Under the pieces are notes generated by a model, which worked only from the letters and a program-made list of their open reading frames with translations, searched no databases and was not told where the DNA came from. This document shows positions 22,601-31,749 of a DNA stretch of 64,000 nt, piece after piece (position 1 is the first letter of the stretch; every line of letters begins with the position of its first letter). Position numbers and translations under genes: made by a program. Source of the DNA: Capra hircus (taxonomy: Eukaryota; Chordata; Mammalia; Artiodactyla; Bovidae); NCBI RefSeq assembly GCF_001704415.2, contig NC_030826.1, positions 55,571,362 to 55,635,361 of the forward strand. The letters run 5' to 3'.

Positions 22601-25015
22601 TCTGATGAGAATGAGGATGGGTAGGCTGAAGGGTAGATGACCCAGGGACACCCCTTTTTTGGCTGCGACGTATGTAGGATCTTAGTTCCCCAACTAGGGA
22701 TCGAACCTGTGCCCCCTGAAATGGAAGTGCAGAGTCCTAACCACTGGACCATCAGGGAAGTCCCTCGGGGCCACTCTGCTCCTGTTCTCTCATTCCCTGA
22801 GAGACTCCCCATTCTTAGGGATCAGGTTCTCTGCTTCTGACAGCCGATGACCATACGGTTCAGATCACAAGCAGCAGCTATGGAGGGGTTTGGTGATTTG
22901 AGAAGCCTGGGCGGGGCGCAGTGGGGCAAGCAGGGGTCGATCAGATGCAGAGCCCTTGGCTCCCTGGGGCAGTGCCACCAGGTCCAGGCAGAACTGTGTC
23001 CCCAAGTCCTTCCACATAAGCCTTTAGTCTCAGCTCCCCCAGAGGCTCAGCGGTAAAGAATCTGCACAAGGAGACACTCAGGAGATGTGGGTTTGATCCC
23101 TGGGTCGGGAAAATCCCTTGGAGGAGGAAGTGGCAACCCACTCCAGTGTTCTTGTCTGAAAAATTCCAAGGACAGTGGAGTCTGACAGGCTGCAGTCCAT
23201 GAGGTCGCAGAGTCAGACAGGACTGAGCCTCTGAGCACAAGCACGTCCCCGGAGCGGGCGCTGTCACGATTCACAACCTACTGTAGGACAGTGGTACCAG
23301 GTACCTGTCTGTGAACTGTTGCTGACCCGCAGCAAAAGAAGCAGCTTGTGCCAGGCTGTAAATCAACACATTTCTCCCTTTGTTGAGAAGGTCCTGATGT
23401 GAAAAAATTGTCAGCTGAACTAAACAGTGGGGTGAGTCGGCTTACGTTCTGGCCCAAGCTTCTTTCTTGCAGGTGGCTACGCTGGAATAGCACAGTTCTA
23501 GAATATATTTGATAGAATGTTTCAAATATAAGCACTCCAACAAAGAAAGCAATCCAAATGGAGAAAACCTAATTTGAAAATAGAAAAAAAGGAAGGGATT
23601 CACCCAACCTGACATGTTTGTATGTTGATATGTTACCTTTCAGCCATTCCTTTTTCTGTGCAAAAAAATTTTTAAATAGGATTCATCACAAATAACTTTG
23701 GCTCCTTTAAAAAAAAAAAAAAAGAACTAACCATTTTATTAATTTTTTTTTTTGAGTGCAGTGCACGGCATGAGGGATCTTCCCCTAACCAGGGATAAAC
23801 CCGTGCTCCCCCAAGTGGAAGCAGAGTCTTAACCACCTGACTGCCAGGGAAGTCCCTGGATCCTGATTCAATCCATCTGGTGGCGCTTCTTCATGTCTTG
23901 CCAGGACCCTTGTGAGCATCACTTTGGGTGCTTTAGTCACCAAGTGGTGTCCAGCTCTTTGCAACCCCATGGACTGTAGCCTGCCAGGCTTCTCTGTCTA
24001 TGGGATTTTCCAAGCAAGAGTACTGGAGTGGGTTGTCATTTCGTTCTCCAGGGGATCTGCCTGACTCAGGAATTGAATCCAGGTCTCCTGCACTGCAGAA
24101 TTCCAAGCACCATTTTAATGGCTGGAGAAGGAAATGGCAACACACTCCAGTGTTCTTACCTGGAGAACCCCAAGGACGGAGGAGCATGGGAGCCTACAAT
24201 CTATGGGGTTGCAGAGAGTCAGACATGACTGAGAGACTAAGGACACTTTAATGGCTACAATCCTTTCCTTCCCGGAAAGGTGTGCCTGGAACAGAGTCCT
24301 CTTGCTCCTCGGCCTCCCCTCCCCCATTTACCCTCTCCCCATCCCCCCTCCCCTCCCCCATCCCCCCTTCTCTTCCCCTCCCTTTCCCCTCCCCCATCCC
24401 CCCCCCTCGCTCCCAGCCCACCTCCTTGCGCGCGCGCTCCTCCTCCAGTGGAATGGTGTCGTGGTTCTTGTGCTCCTCCAACAGGCAGGCCCCGCACACG
24501 CAGCAGCCCTCGGTGCGGCAGTACAGCCGCCGGAGCTTGCGGTGCTTGCGGCACAGCCGGCTCTTGAGGTCCCACACGGGCTCCAGCAGCTGGTGCCCCT
24601 GGAACACCTGGTCCTCTAAGTGGCTGCGCAGGTGCTTTTCGCACAGGGAGGCCATGCACTGCAGGCACGACTTGACGGACTTGAGCTTCTCGGGGGCACA
24701 GAAGTCGCAGGGCACGTCCCTGGGCCCAGCCAGGCTCCGTGAGGACCCCAAGGTCTGGCCCTTGGCCTGGGTGAAGCAGGTCACCATCTCCTCCAGGATG
24801 ACGTTCTTGCAGAGGCGAGGCCGCGTGGGGAAGCTCTCCCGGCACTGGGGGCAGTAGAGGGGCTCGCCCATGGTGGCCTGGTAGTCCCAGAAACCCTGGA
24901 GGCAGCTCATGCAGAAGTTGTGCCCGCAGGCTGTGGTGACTGGGTTGCGGAACACCTCCAGGCAAACAGGACAGAGGACTTGGTCCTCCAGCGTGCAGAG
25001 ACTGCTGTTATTCAT
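19636..25015 (-). CDS. TRIM80: TRIM80-like RING/B-box/coiled-coil/PRY-SPRY protein, six coding exons
   Basis: Exons on the minus strand: 25015-24422, 22283-22188, 21985-21752, 21515-21353, 21129-21067, 20195-19636, joining in frame to 569 residues. Residues 15-58 form a C3HC4 RING (CPVC, CGHNFC, CPQC). B-box 1 spans about 103-140 and B-box 2 about 155-185. A coiled coil occupies roughly 199-308, and a C-terminal PRY-SPRY covers about 385-569 with YWEADV and GVMLDC landmarks. This is the class IV TRIM layout, with the family's typical 96- and 234-base coiled-coil exons, so a ubiquitin E3 ligase role is predicted. The symbol rests on position beside KCTD2, where I recall human carrying TRIM80P. 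The start is the first in-frame ATG, although the frame stays open upstream without one. Exon 3 ends in a GC donor (CAG|GCAAGG); the other donors begin GT. No stop or frameshift was found. A different class IV TRIM is the main alternative. Confidence 0.8.
22396..22766 (-). mobile_element. Two CHR-type SINEs in a TRIM80 intron
   Basis: Copies at about 22396-22580 and 22656-22766 both end in the reversed head (GGGCCACTAGGGAAGTCCC and GACCATCAGGGAAGTCCC). They lie between TRIM80 exons 1 and 2 and in the same orientation as the gene. Confidence 0.85.
23035..23240 (+). mobile_element. Bov-tA SINE in TRIM80 intron 1
   Basis: GAGGCTCAGCGGTAAAGAATC head, CCACTCCAGTGTTCTTG body and CAGGACTGAGCCTCTGAGC end, antisense to the gene. 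Confidence 0.85.
23740..23858 (-). mobile_element. CHR-type SINE in TRIM80 intron 1
   Basis: Starts after a T-run, contains CCCTAACCAGGGATAAACCC and ends in CTGCCAGGGAAGTCCC. Confidence 0.8.
23930..24098 (-). mobile_element. BovA/Bov-tA SINE, minus arm of an inverted pair
   Basis: CCATGGACTGTAGCCTGCCAGG and AGCAAGAGTACTGGAGTGG mark a minus-strand BovA body. A plus-strand BovA monomer starts about 20 bases later, so the pair could fold on itself in a TRIM80 pre-mRNA. Confidence 0.85.
24119..24238 (+). mobile_element. BovA monomer, plus arm of an inverted pair
   Basis: GGAGAAGGAAATGGCAACAC, CCAGTGTTCTTACCTGGAG and GACATGACTGAGAGACTAAG. The tRNA-derived head is absent. Confidence 0.85.
24310..24415 (-). 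repeat. Polypurine G-tract just inside TRIM80 intron 1
   Basis: The minus strand is an almost unbroken series of G4 to G8 runs separated by A or AT, beginning about ten bases after the exon 1 donor at 24421/24420. Strong quadruplex potential in the pre-mRNA. Confidence 0.85.
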
Positions 25016-26000
25016 CAGGGACTGGCCTTGGGGAGCTCCTGAGAGCTTGGCGGTGGGCTGCAGGGCTGGGGCTTGGTCCTGGACTGGCCCTGGGAAGACG
25101 GGGGCAAAGCCAGGTTGAAGCCAGGGCAGGATTTGAGGGGCCTTTGAGGGGGACCCCTTTTCTTCTGTTGGAAGCAGCTGGTCTGCCCACGGGGTACCGG
25201 CACTCTGCCATTGGTCAACCCACACAGGGGCATAAACTGAGGCTTGTGTTTTTGTCCCTGCCCGAACTCCTGGAACAAATCTTGGACAAGAAGGTGGGTA
25301 GGCGGGAAGAAGTCACATGGTGACAAGGGAAATGAGCCGTTTCCCTGGCCCTTTGGGAGAAAGGTCAGCGCACAAGTACTTACGTGAAACTCTCTGCATG
25401 TCAAGGAGAGCCAGAGGCTTGCTGCCCTGTGGATGGAGGGAAGAGAACACCTGGGTGCTTAGGCCCGCGTTGGGGCGGGGTGGGGGGGCGAGGCCCCAGG
25501 TCTCCAGCTGCCGGGGAGGTCTCCCAGCCCAGTGTGCCCCCACCCCAGCCCTTTACATCCCCCGAGGTTGGACGACCACCTTCTCACCTTTCCCTTTGTC
25601 TGCTGTTGCGTGGTCCCCCTATCGAGTTGGACCCCCTCCTTGAGACTGCCCACAGTTTTGCTCCTGATGTCACAATTCAAGCATGACCAGCCCCGGCCTT
25701 CTGCTTGTGATGTCAGCAGGGCAAAACAGACTCAATAAAGGAAGACATGAAGATAAGTAAATAGTAAAACATGGTATTCCAGCTAATTAAAAAAAAATAC
25801 ACATTACACTTGATAATTAACAATGTTGTGTGCCTCAGTTAACCATATATATTCATCTTCTTCCTGAATGTCTTTATAGGGTTATAAGGATTTTTAAAGC
25901 TTTTCATCATAGAAATTGATGGCAAATGCCTCCTAGAGTTTGAATAATGCTTTTTTGAGGGGTGGTGGGGTGGGGGTGGGAAGGACAAGGTAGTACATGG
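25016..26000. other. Upstream flank of TRIM80; promoter not resolved
   Basis: The exon 1 frame stays open to about 25225 without an ATG. No TATA box or CpG island is obvious. A non-coding 5' exon could lie here, but I cannot place it. AATAAA at 25734-25739 is not linked to any gene I can see. Confidence 0.4.
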
Positions 26001-26005
26001 AAGGG

Positions 26006-26212
26006 CTTCTCAGTGGCACTAGTGGTAAAGAACCCGCCTGCCAAGCAGGAGACTTGAGTTGGATCCCTGGGTGGGGAAGATCCCCTGGAGAAGGGAACCG
26101 ATGCCCACTCCAGTATTCTTGCCTGGAGAATCCCATGAACAGAGGAGCCTGGCGGGCTACAGCCCATGGGGTCGCAAAGAGTAGGGCACGGCTGAAGCGA
26201 CTTAGCACACAC
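26006..26212 (+). mobile_element. Bov-tA SINE
   Basis: GGCTTCTCAGTGGCACTAGTGG head, CCACTCCAGTATTCTTGCC body and GAAGCGACTTAGCAC end. Confidence 0.9.
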
Positions 26213-26424
26213 GCACATGTGCACATGGAAATCTACTTTTAATATTTTCCAGGAAAATTTACTTCAGAAAAAAAGAAAGAGGTGCCACCGGACATGCAGC
26301 AGTGGTGAGGGGTCCTGCCCGCCCAGGATACTCTTTGCTCTGGAACCTTCATTCCAGGCAGGAGACAGAGTCTCTGCTGCACCCAGGGCCCCTTGCAGTG
26401 GATGTGGGGGACTCAGTTTACTAA

Positions 26425-26545
26425 GCAGAGAAGCAAAGTGGCAACTAAGTGGCAGTGAGATCTTGGGCAAGTTGTTTCATCTCTTGGGACCTTGGTTCTC
26501 TGGTGAATCCACAGGGTTGTTGCAGAAGAGATCTCAAGGCTCATT
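26425..26545 (+). mobile_element. MIR SINE fragment
   Basis: GATCTTGGGCAAGTTGTTTC followed by a TTGGTTCTCTGGTGAA segment and ACAGGGTTGTTGCAG is the 3' part of a MIR core. Diverged. Confidence 0.6.
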
Positions 26546-26758
26546 CCTGGTTTGAAGTTGAGTGAGCCAAACATCATCCAATTGGTGATGCTCAAGATTG
26601 TTGCTTTCCACTGTGGTTCTGATCCTCAGAAGGAAAAGATGACTGAAGCTTAGCAGAGAGTCTCATCACTGCGATAGCTTCTTGTCAGTGTTTGTTTACC
26701 CAGCCTTCTCACCCAAGAAGATACACACCCTGAAAAGTTTGCAGTATGTCACTCTTTC

Positions 26759-27254
26759 TGTTTTTTGGGCCATGCAGCATGCAGGATCTTAGTTCCCCGA
26801 CCAATGATGGAGCCTGTGTCCCCGGCAGTGGAAGCACTGAGTCTTAAATCACTGGACCACCATGGAAGTCCCAATATGTTACTTAAAAAAAAAAAATTTA
26901 TATTTACTTGACTGCTCCAGATCTTAGTTATGGCATGTGGGATCTAGTTCCCTGACCAGGGATTGAAACTGGGCCCTCTGCCTTGGGAGCGTCTTAGCCA
27001 CTGGACCAGTGAAGTCCTCCTCTTTACTTCTGAAGAATATTTTCACTTGGTAATTCTACATTGGCAGCTATTTTCTCTTCAGTATTTTGGAGATTTAATT
27101 CCACTATCTTTTTTTTTAAATTATTTTTATTGTTATTTATTTTTTGGCCATGCTGCACAGAATATGAGATCTTAGTTCCCCCACCAGGGATCACCTTTCC
27201 CCGCTGCGTTGGAAGCATGGAGTCTTAACCACTGTGCTGCCAGGGAAGTCCCCT
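26759..27254 (-). mobile_element. Three consecutive CHR-type SINEs
   Basis: Minus-strand copies at about 26759-26874, 26885-27020 and 27110-27254. Each has a TTCCC(C/T)(G/C)ACCA-type B-box region, and the first and third end in a reversed head such as GTGCTGCCAGGGAAGTCCC. Confidence 0.8.
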
Positions 27255-27396
27255 CCACTTCTTCTGGTTTATATTTTACTGTTGAGAAGTTGACTGTCAG
27301 TCTTATTGCCGATTCTTTGAAGGTAACCTTTTTCTCCGTTTCTGGTGACTTGTAAGGTTTTCTCCAAATGTGTTTTCATTTTGCCATTTCTATATT

Positions 27397-27490
27397 GTTG
27401 TTCAGTTGCTAAATTGTGTTCGACTCTTTGTGATCCCATGGACTCCAGCATGCCAGGCTTCCCGGTCCTTCACTGTCTCCTGGAGTTTGA
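27397..27490 (-). mobile_element. BovB LINE 3'-end fragment
   Basis: TTGTTCAGTTGCTAAATTGTG, CCCATGGACTCCAGCATGCC and CACTGTCTCCTGGAGTTTG match the reversed 3' terminus of BovB. Confidence 0.7.
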
Positions 27491-27529
27491 TGTGTGTTCT
27501 TATTTATCCTCCTTAGGATTTGTAGGGCT

Positions 27530-27735
27530 TCTTTTATTTGGCTGCCTTGGGTCTTAGTTGTGGCACATGGGGTCTTTGGCTGCGGTGTACAGACTCTCTA
27601 GTTCTGGCACTCGGGCATTAGTAGTTGCGACATGCAACTTAGTTCCCTATCCAGGGAAATCTTAAGTTTCCTATCAGGGATGGAACCTGAGTTCCCTGCG
27701 TTGCAAGGCAGATTCTTAACCACTGCATTACAAAG
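27530..27735 (-). mobile_element. CHR-type SINE
   Basis: TTGGCTGCCTTGGGTCTTAG, GCACATGGGGTCTTTGGCTG and TCAGGGATGGAACCTGAG, ending at CACTGCATTACAAAG. Confidence 0.75.
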
Positions 27736-27959
27736 TGCCTGTAGGGATTCTTGAATATGAGGCTGCCTTTACATATCTCAGAGGACCTTGATTACAGCTC
27801 AGCATTTCTACTCCTCTGCCTCTACCCAGGTTCCGATGAATACTCCCTTAGCCATTAGGCAGCTAGCTGCTTGGCTGTTTCCTCTCTGTCTCCAGAATTC
27901 CCCTCTCCCACTCAGGCAGCAGGACTCCAGGACTCAGCTTTCATTGTCAGTGCCTCCGG

Positions 27960-28110
27960 TTGGATCCCTGGGTTAGGAGGATCCCCTGGAGAAGGGATAG
28001 GCTACCCACTCCAGTATTCTTGCCTGGAGAATCTCCATGGATAGAGGAGCCTGGCAGGCTACAGTCCATGAAGTCGCAAAGGGTCAGACACGACTGAACG
28101 ACTAAGCCCA
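27960..28110 (+). mobile_element. BovA/Bov-tA SINE, 5' truncated
   Basis: Begins at GGATCCCTGGGTTAGGAGG, contains CCACTCCAGTATTCTTGCC and ends at CACGACTGAACGACTAAG. Confidence 0.85.
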
Positions 28111-28577
28111 GTACAGCACATTTCCAGGCACAGAAGTGGACGTTTGCTGGAGCCCTGATAGAAGCAAGAGCTGAGCACCACGTCCCTTCTGCACCTGCCA
28201 ACTATCCCCTTCTCCAACTTCAGGGTCTCATTCAAGAACTCGGCGGCGTCTTCCAAACCCTCCCCACTCCAATAAGTGCTTATCGGCTATCCATCATAAT
28301 TGCACGAAGGAGGGCATATTTGGAGGGTGTTCTGACAACTGTGTGGACAGTGCATGTGTGGAGCCTATCAGAATGAAATATGAGGAGGAGCAACAGCCCA
28401 AGCTTAGACATAAAGCCATCCAAGAATATCCAAGGGGACTTGCTCACAATTTTCTTACAAGAAAGCTGAGAAAAATGAACTATTAGTCTTCTGTCCACTT
28501 TATGTGTTTTTCTAGAAATAATTAACAGAAAACCAACCGGTTAAAAATACTCAAATTTAGATATGAGACTTAGATTT

Positions 28578-28775
28578 TTAAAAAAATATCTATTTATCTG
28601 GCTGTGTCAGATTGTAGCTGTGACCCTCGGGGTCTCTGCTGCCGCACACGCTCTCTAGTTGCAGTGGGTGGGCTTAGTTGCTCTGCGACATGTGGGACCT
28701 TAGTTCCCCGAACAGGGATCAAACCCATGTCACCTGCGTCGGAAGGTGGGTTATTAACCATTGGGCCATCAGATT
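28578..28775 (-). mobile_element. CHR-type SINE
   Basis: ATCTGGCTGTGTCAGATTG, TTCCCCGAACAGGGATCAAACC, then reversed head GGGCCATCAG. Confidence 0.75.
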
Positions 28776-29251
28776 TCTGAGCTGCCAAATGTGACATCTG
28801 ACTTGGGGAAAATAAACAGGACACAAAAGCACAAAGGCAAGCCCACAAGGGCACAAATATGACTCACGAGGGCAAAAGCTAGAATTGGTTAAACTGAATT
28901 AAATTTCCACCAGAAATCTCTTGGAAAACCATGACCTTAATGAAAATATTTTTAAGAAATAATGAAATAGAAAAAAACAATGTAATTGCATTGTATAGAA
29001 TTAAACTGACTTCACAGAGTAGCGGTTCACTCCGGGGGAAAGCTTCACTGACGAGGATCCTTCTGCGCGGTATGATTCTTATGAAAAATTCAGCTTTGGT
29101 CTGCTACCTGGACCCACGACCGAGCAGATTCAGTGGAACTGAAATGATCTGTGAACAGTGCCGTACAGAGCCTCCAGCAAGTCCCAACAGGAGACTCAGC
29201 ACGCGGACTCCAGGGTTTCGGAATAGACCCATGACTCCTTTTACAGCGACC

Positions 29252-29472
29252 CTCCTTTTGAGGGCTTCCCAGGTGGATCAGTGGCAAAGAGTCCGCCTGG
29301 AATGCGGGAGACCCGGATTCCACCCCTGGGTCGGGAAGAGCCTCTGGAGAAGGGCATGGCAACCCACCCAGTATTCTTGCCTGGAGAACTCCATGGACCA
29401 AGGAGCCTGGCGGGTACAAAGAGTCGGACACAATGGAGCGACTAATTCTTTTTTCTTTCTTCTCCTTTTGAG
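29252..29472 (+). mobile_element. Bov-tA SINE with 11-base target duplications
   Basis: The SINE is bracketed by CTCCTTTTGAG at 29252-29262 and again at 29462-29472. It has private features, including CCTGGAATGCGGGAG and a shortened CAACCCACCCAGTATTC where most copies read CCCACTCCAG. These same features recur in the inverted copy 170 bases to the right. Confidence 0.9.
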
Positions 29473-29640
29473 AAACAGTCCCTGCTCCCTCATCATAGGA
29501 ATCAAGAGACCATATGGTCTGAGTTGCCCATCAAAACCTACAAAGCTAATCTGAGGGGTAATTAACATAGCCCAGAAATAGATGTGACTGTCTCTCAGAC
29601 CTGGGAACAACGACTGTTTGCAGTGTCTTATGTTAGGGCT

Positions 29641-29794
29641 TCTTGGTCCATGGAATTCTCCAGGCAAGAATACTGGGTGGGTTGCCATGTCCTTCTCCAG
29701 AGGATCTGGAGAAGACCCAGGGATGGAATCCGGGTCTCCCGCATTCCAGGCGGACTCTTTGCCACTGATCCACCTGGGAAGCCCTCAAAAGGAG
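29641..29794 (-). mobile_element. Inverted duplicate of the neighbouring Bov-tA copy
   Basis: Reverse complement of the SINE at 29252, including its private variants and the left target duplication, which appears as CTCAAAAGGAG at 29784-29794. It is therefore a rearranged duplicate and not an independent insertion. It differs from its partner by a short replacement near 29695-29715. Confidence 0.8.
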
Positions 29795-29800
29795 AGTCGT

Positions 29801-30006
29801 GGCTTCCCTGGTGGCTCAGAGAGTAAAGTCGTCTGCCTGCAATGTGGGAGACCTGGGTTCGATCCCTGGGTTGGGAAGATCCCCTGCAGAAGGTAATGGC
29901 AACCCATTCCAGTATTGCCTGGAGAATCCCATGGATAGAGGAGCCTGGTGGGCTGCAGTCCATGGGGTCTCAAAGAGTCCGACATGACTGAGCGACTTCA
30001 CTTTCA
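29801..30006 (+). mobile_element. Bov-tA SINE
   Basis: GGCTTCCCTGGTGGCTCAGAG head, GCAACCCATTCCAGTATTGCC body and GACTGAGCGACTTCACTTTC end. Confidence 0.9.
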
Positions 30007-30394
30007 CGTTAGGGGAGAGGGTAAGATTGTCTTTGTGTAAAGAGTAGCTGCATCTTGTCACATGGAGGCATAAAGTTATTCTTACCATTTTGTATGAAGT
30101 TCAAATATACATAGAAGTGAGTTTATGGATACTGAGCAGCCCCGGCTGTGGTTCCTCTCAGTCCCAACCCACCCAGACTGCCGGGTGCTGCTAGGGCTGA
30201 GAAGCTGCCCTAAGGGATGTGTGAGGGAGCTGGGGGGAGAAAGGAGACGAGCCCCTTCCTGTTATCAGAGCAACCACAGCAGCGCAGCTTCACGCCAGCA
30301 GCAACAGCTGGTCCCGGCAGTGTGGTGAGCCCCGATGGCAGCAACCCTCGCAGGGCCCCTCCTTGACTATGTACGCGTTGTACGTATGTCTTTG

Positions 30395-30770
30395 CCATTC
30401 CCCAACCAGGGATCGAACCTGGGCCCACTGCAGTGGAAGTGCGGAGTCTTAAGCACTGGACCACCAGGGAAGTCCCGCCTCAACCTTTTATTTTTCATTC
30501 TGTTTAAAAATCTTATTTATTTTTGGCTGTGCTGGTTCCTCACTGCTGTGCAGGCTTTCTCCAGTTGGCGGTGAACGGCCGCTACTCCGTGGTGTGTGAG
30601 CTTCTCACTGCAGTGGCCTCTGCTCCTGTGGAGCACGGGCTCAACAGTTGTGACGTGTCAGCTTAACTGCTGCTCCGCATGTGGAAATCTTCCCGGATCA
30701 GGGATCGAACCTGTGTCAGCTGCCTTGGCAGGTGGATTGTTTACTAATCAGCCATCACGGAAGCCCTGCA
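30395..30770 (-). mobile_element. Two CHR-type SINEs
   Basis: A short copy at about 30395-30476 ends in GACCACCAGGGAAGTCCC. A long one at about 30505-30770 runs from TTTTGGCTGTGCTGGTTCCTC through GTGGAGCACGGGCTCAACAG to a diverged reversed head CATCACGGAAGCCC. Confidence 0.8.
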
Positions 30771-30827
30771 TCCTGACCTTTAATAATGCCAACCTCTTTT
30801 CTTTGCTTCCCAGCATTGGGAACAGAT

Positions 30828-31050
30828 GGGCTTCCCAGGTGGCTCAGTGGTAAAGAATCCACCTGCCAAGGCAGGAGATGCAGGAGACCTGGGTTGGATC
30901 CCTGGGTCGGGAAGATCCCCTGCAAGAGCAAATGGCAACCCACTCTAGTTATTCTTGCCTCGGAAATCCCATGGACAGAGGAGCCTGGTGGGCTGCAGTC
31001 CATGGGGTCACAAAGAGTCGGCCACGACTGAACAACTGAACACGCACACA
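30828..31050 (+). mobile_element. Bov-tA SINE
   Basis: GGGCTTCCCAGGTGGCTCAG head, GCAACCCACTCTAGTTATTC body, GACTGAACAACTGAACACG end and a CA-rich tail. Confidence 0.9.
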
Positions 31051-31690
31051 CACTTGGGAGCAGTAACTGTCCTGGGACCCCCACGGCTGACACCCAAGTC
31101 CCCCAGGCCTTTTCCTTTCCCTCCTACTTACAACTGCTGTGGCCTCCTCTCAGTACTTTTCTGTGTACATACCTCCTCCCCAGCCGTCAGCGCCCTGTAG
31201 GAGAGACGGCCTAACTCCTTCAGAAGATCCCGCACCCTGCCCAATGACTTAGGGATCAACACTTAAAACTTGTGTGACTGGATTCTCACCTCACGTTCTT
31301 CCTCATCCTCCTGGCAGAGAAAATGGGCACCCCATCACCTGTTCTCTTCCAGGAAGACTTCTTTTCCTTAAAGACCATCTCCCACTCCCCCGTCTCCTTC
31401 CTCCTCTCCTGCAGGAAGCCCGTCTGTCCCACCTTCTGTCCCTTGGCACTCTCTGGTCCTTTCAGATGCAGTGGAATGGAAGCCAGGAGAAAGAAGGTCC
31501 AGCCCCTTCCCTCCTCCCCGGCCCCCCAGGCAGTCTTAGCAGCAGGAGAAACGAAGCTCTGCTACAAAAGGGTGCAGTGACATTCCTCTCCTGAGGACAG
31601 TGTGAGCATCATCAATGTTGAGCGACAGGACTCCAGGAGCTCTGAGTATTGGGAAATACACACCAAAGGTTTCAAGATTCAGAAGTCTGT
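31051..31690. other. Intergenic sequence between the TRIM80 flank and KCTD2 3' end
   Basis: Unique C/T-rich sequence. No exon chain or RNA gene was recognised. Confidence 0.45.
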
Positions 31691-31698
31691 TTCATGTC

Positions 31699-31749
31699 TT
31701 TATTGACAAGAGGGGGGGGAAAAGGGGTCACAGCATTTCAGACTTTATT
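31699..31749 (-). terminator. Candidate KCTD2 poly(A) signals
   Basis: Two minus-strand AATAAA hexamers lie at 31744-31749 and 31699-31704, about 2.5 kb after the KCTD2 stop. That spacing implies a 3' UTR of about 2.5 kb in the last exon. Which one is used cannot be decided from sequence. Confidence 0.55.

Noticed and set aside
25016..25225. 70-residue N-terminal extension of TRIM80
   Set aside because: The frame is open but contains no ATG (the upstream start would be GTG). The RING normally begins close to the N terminus.
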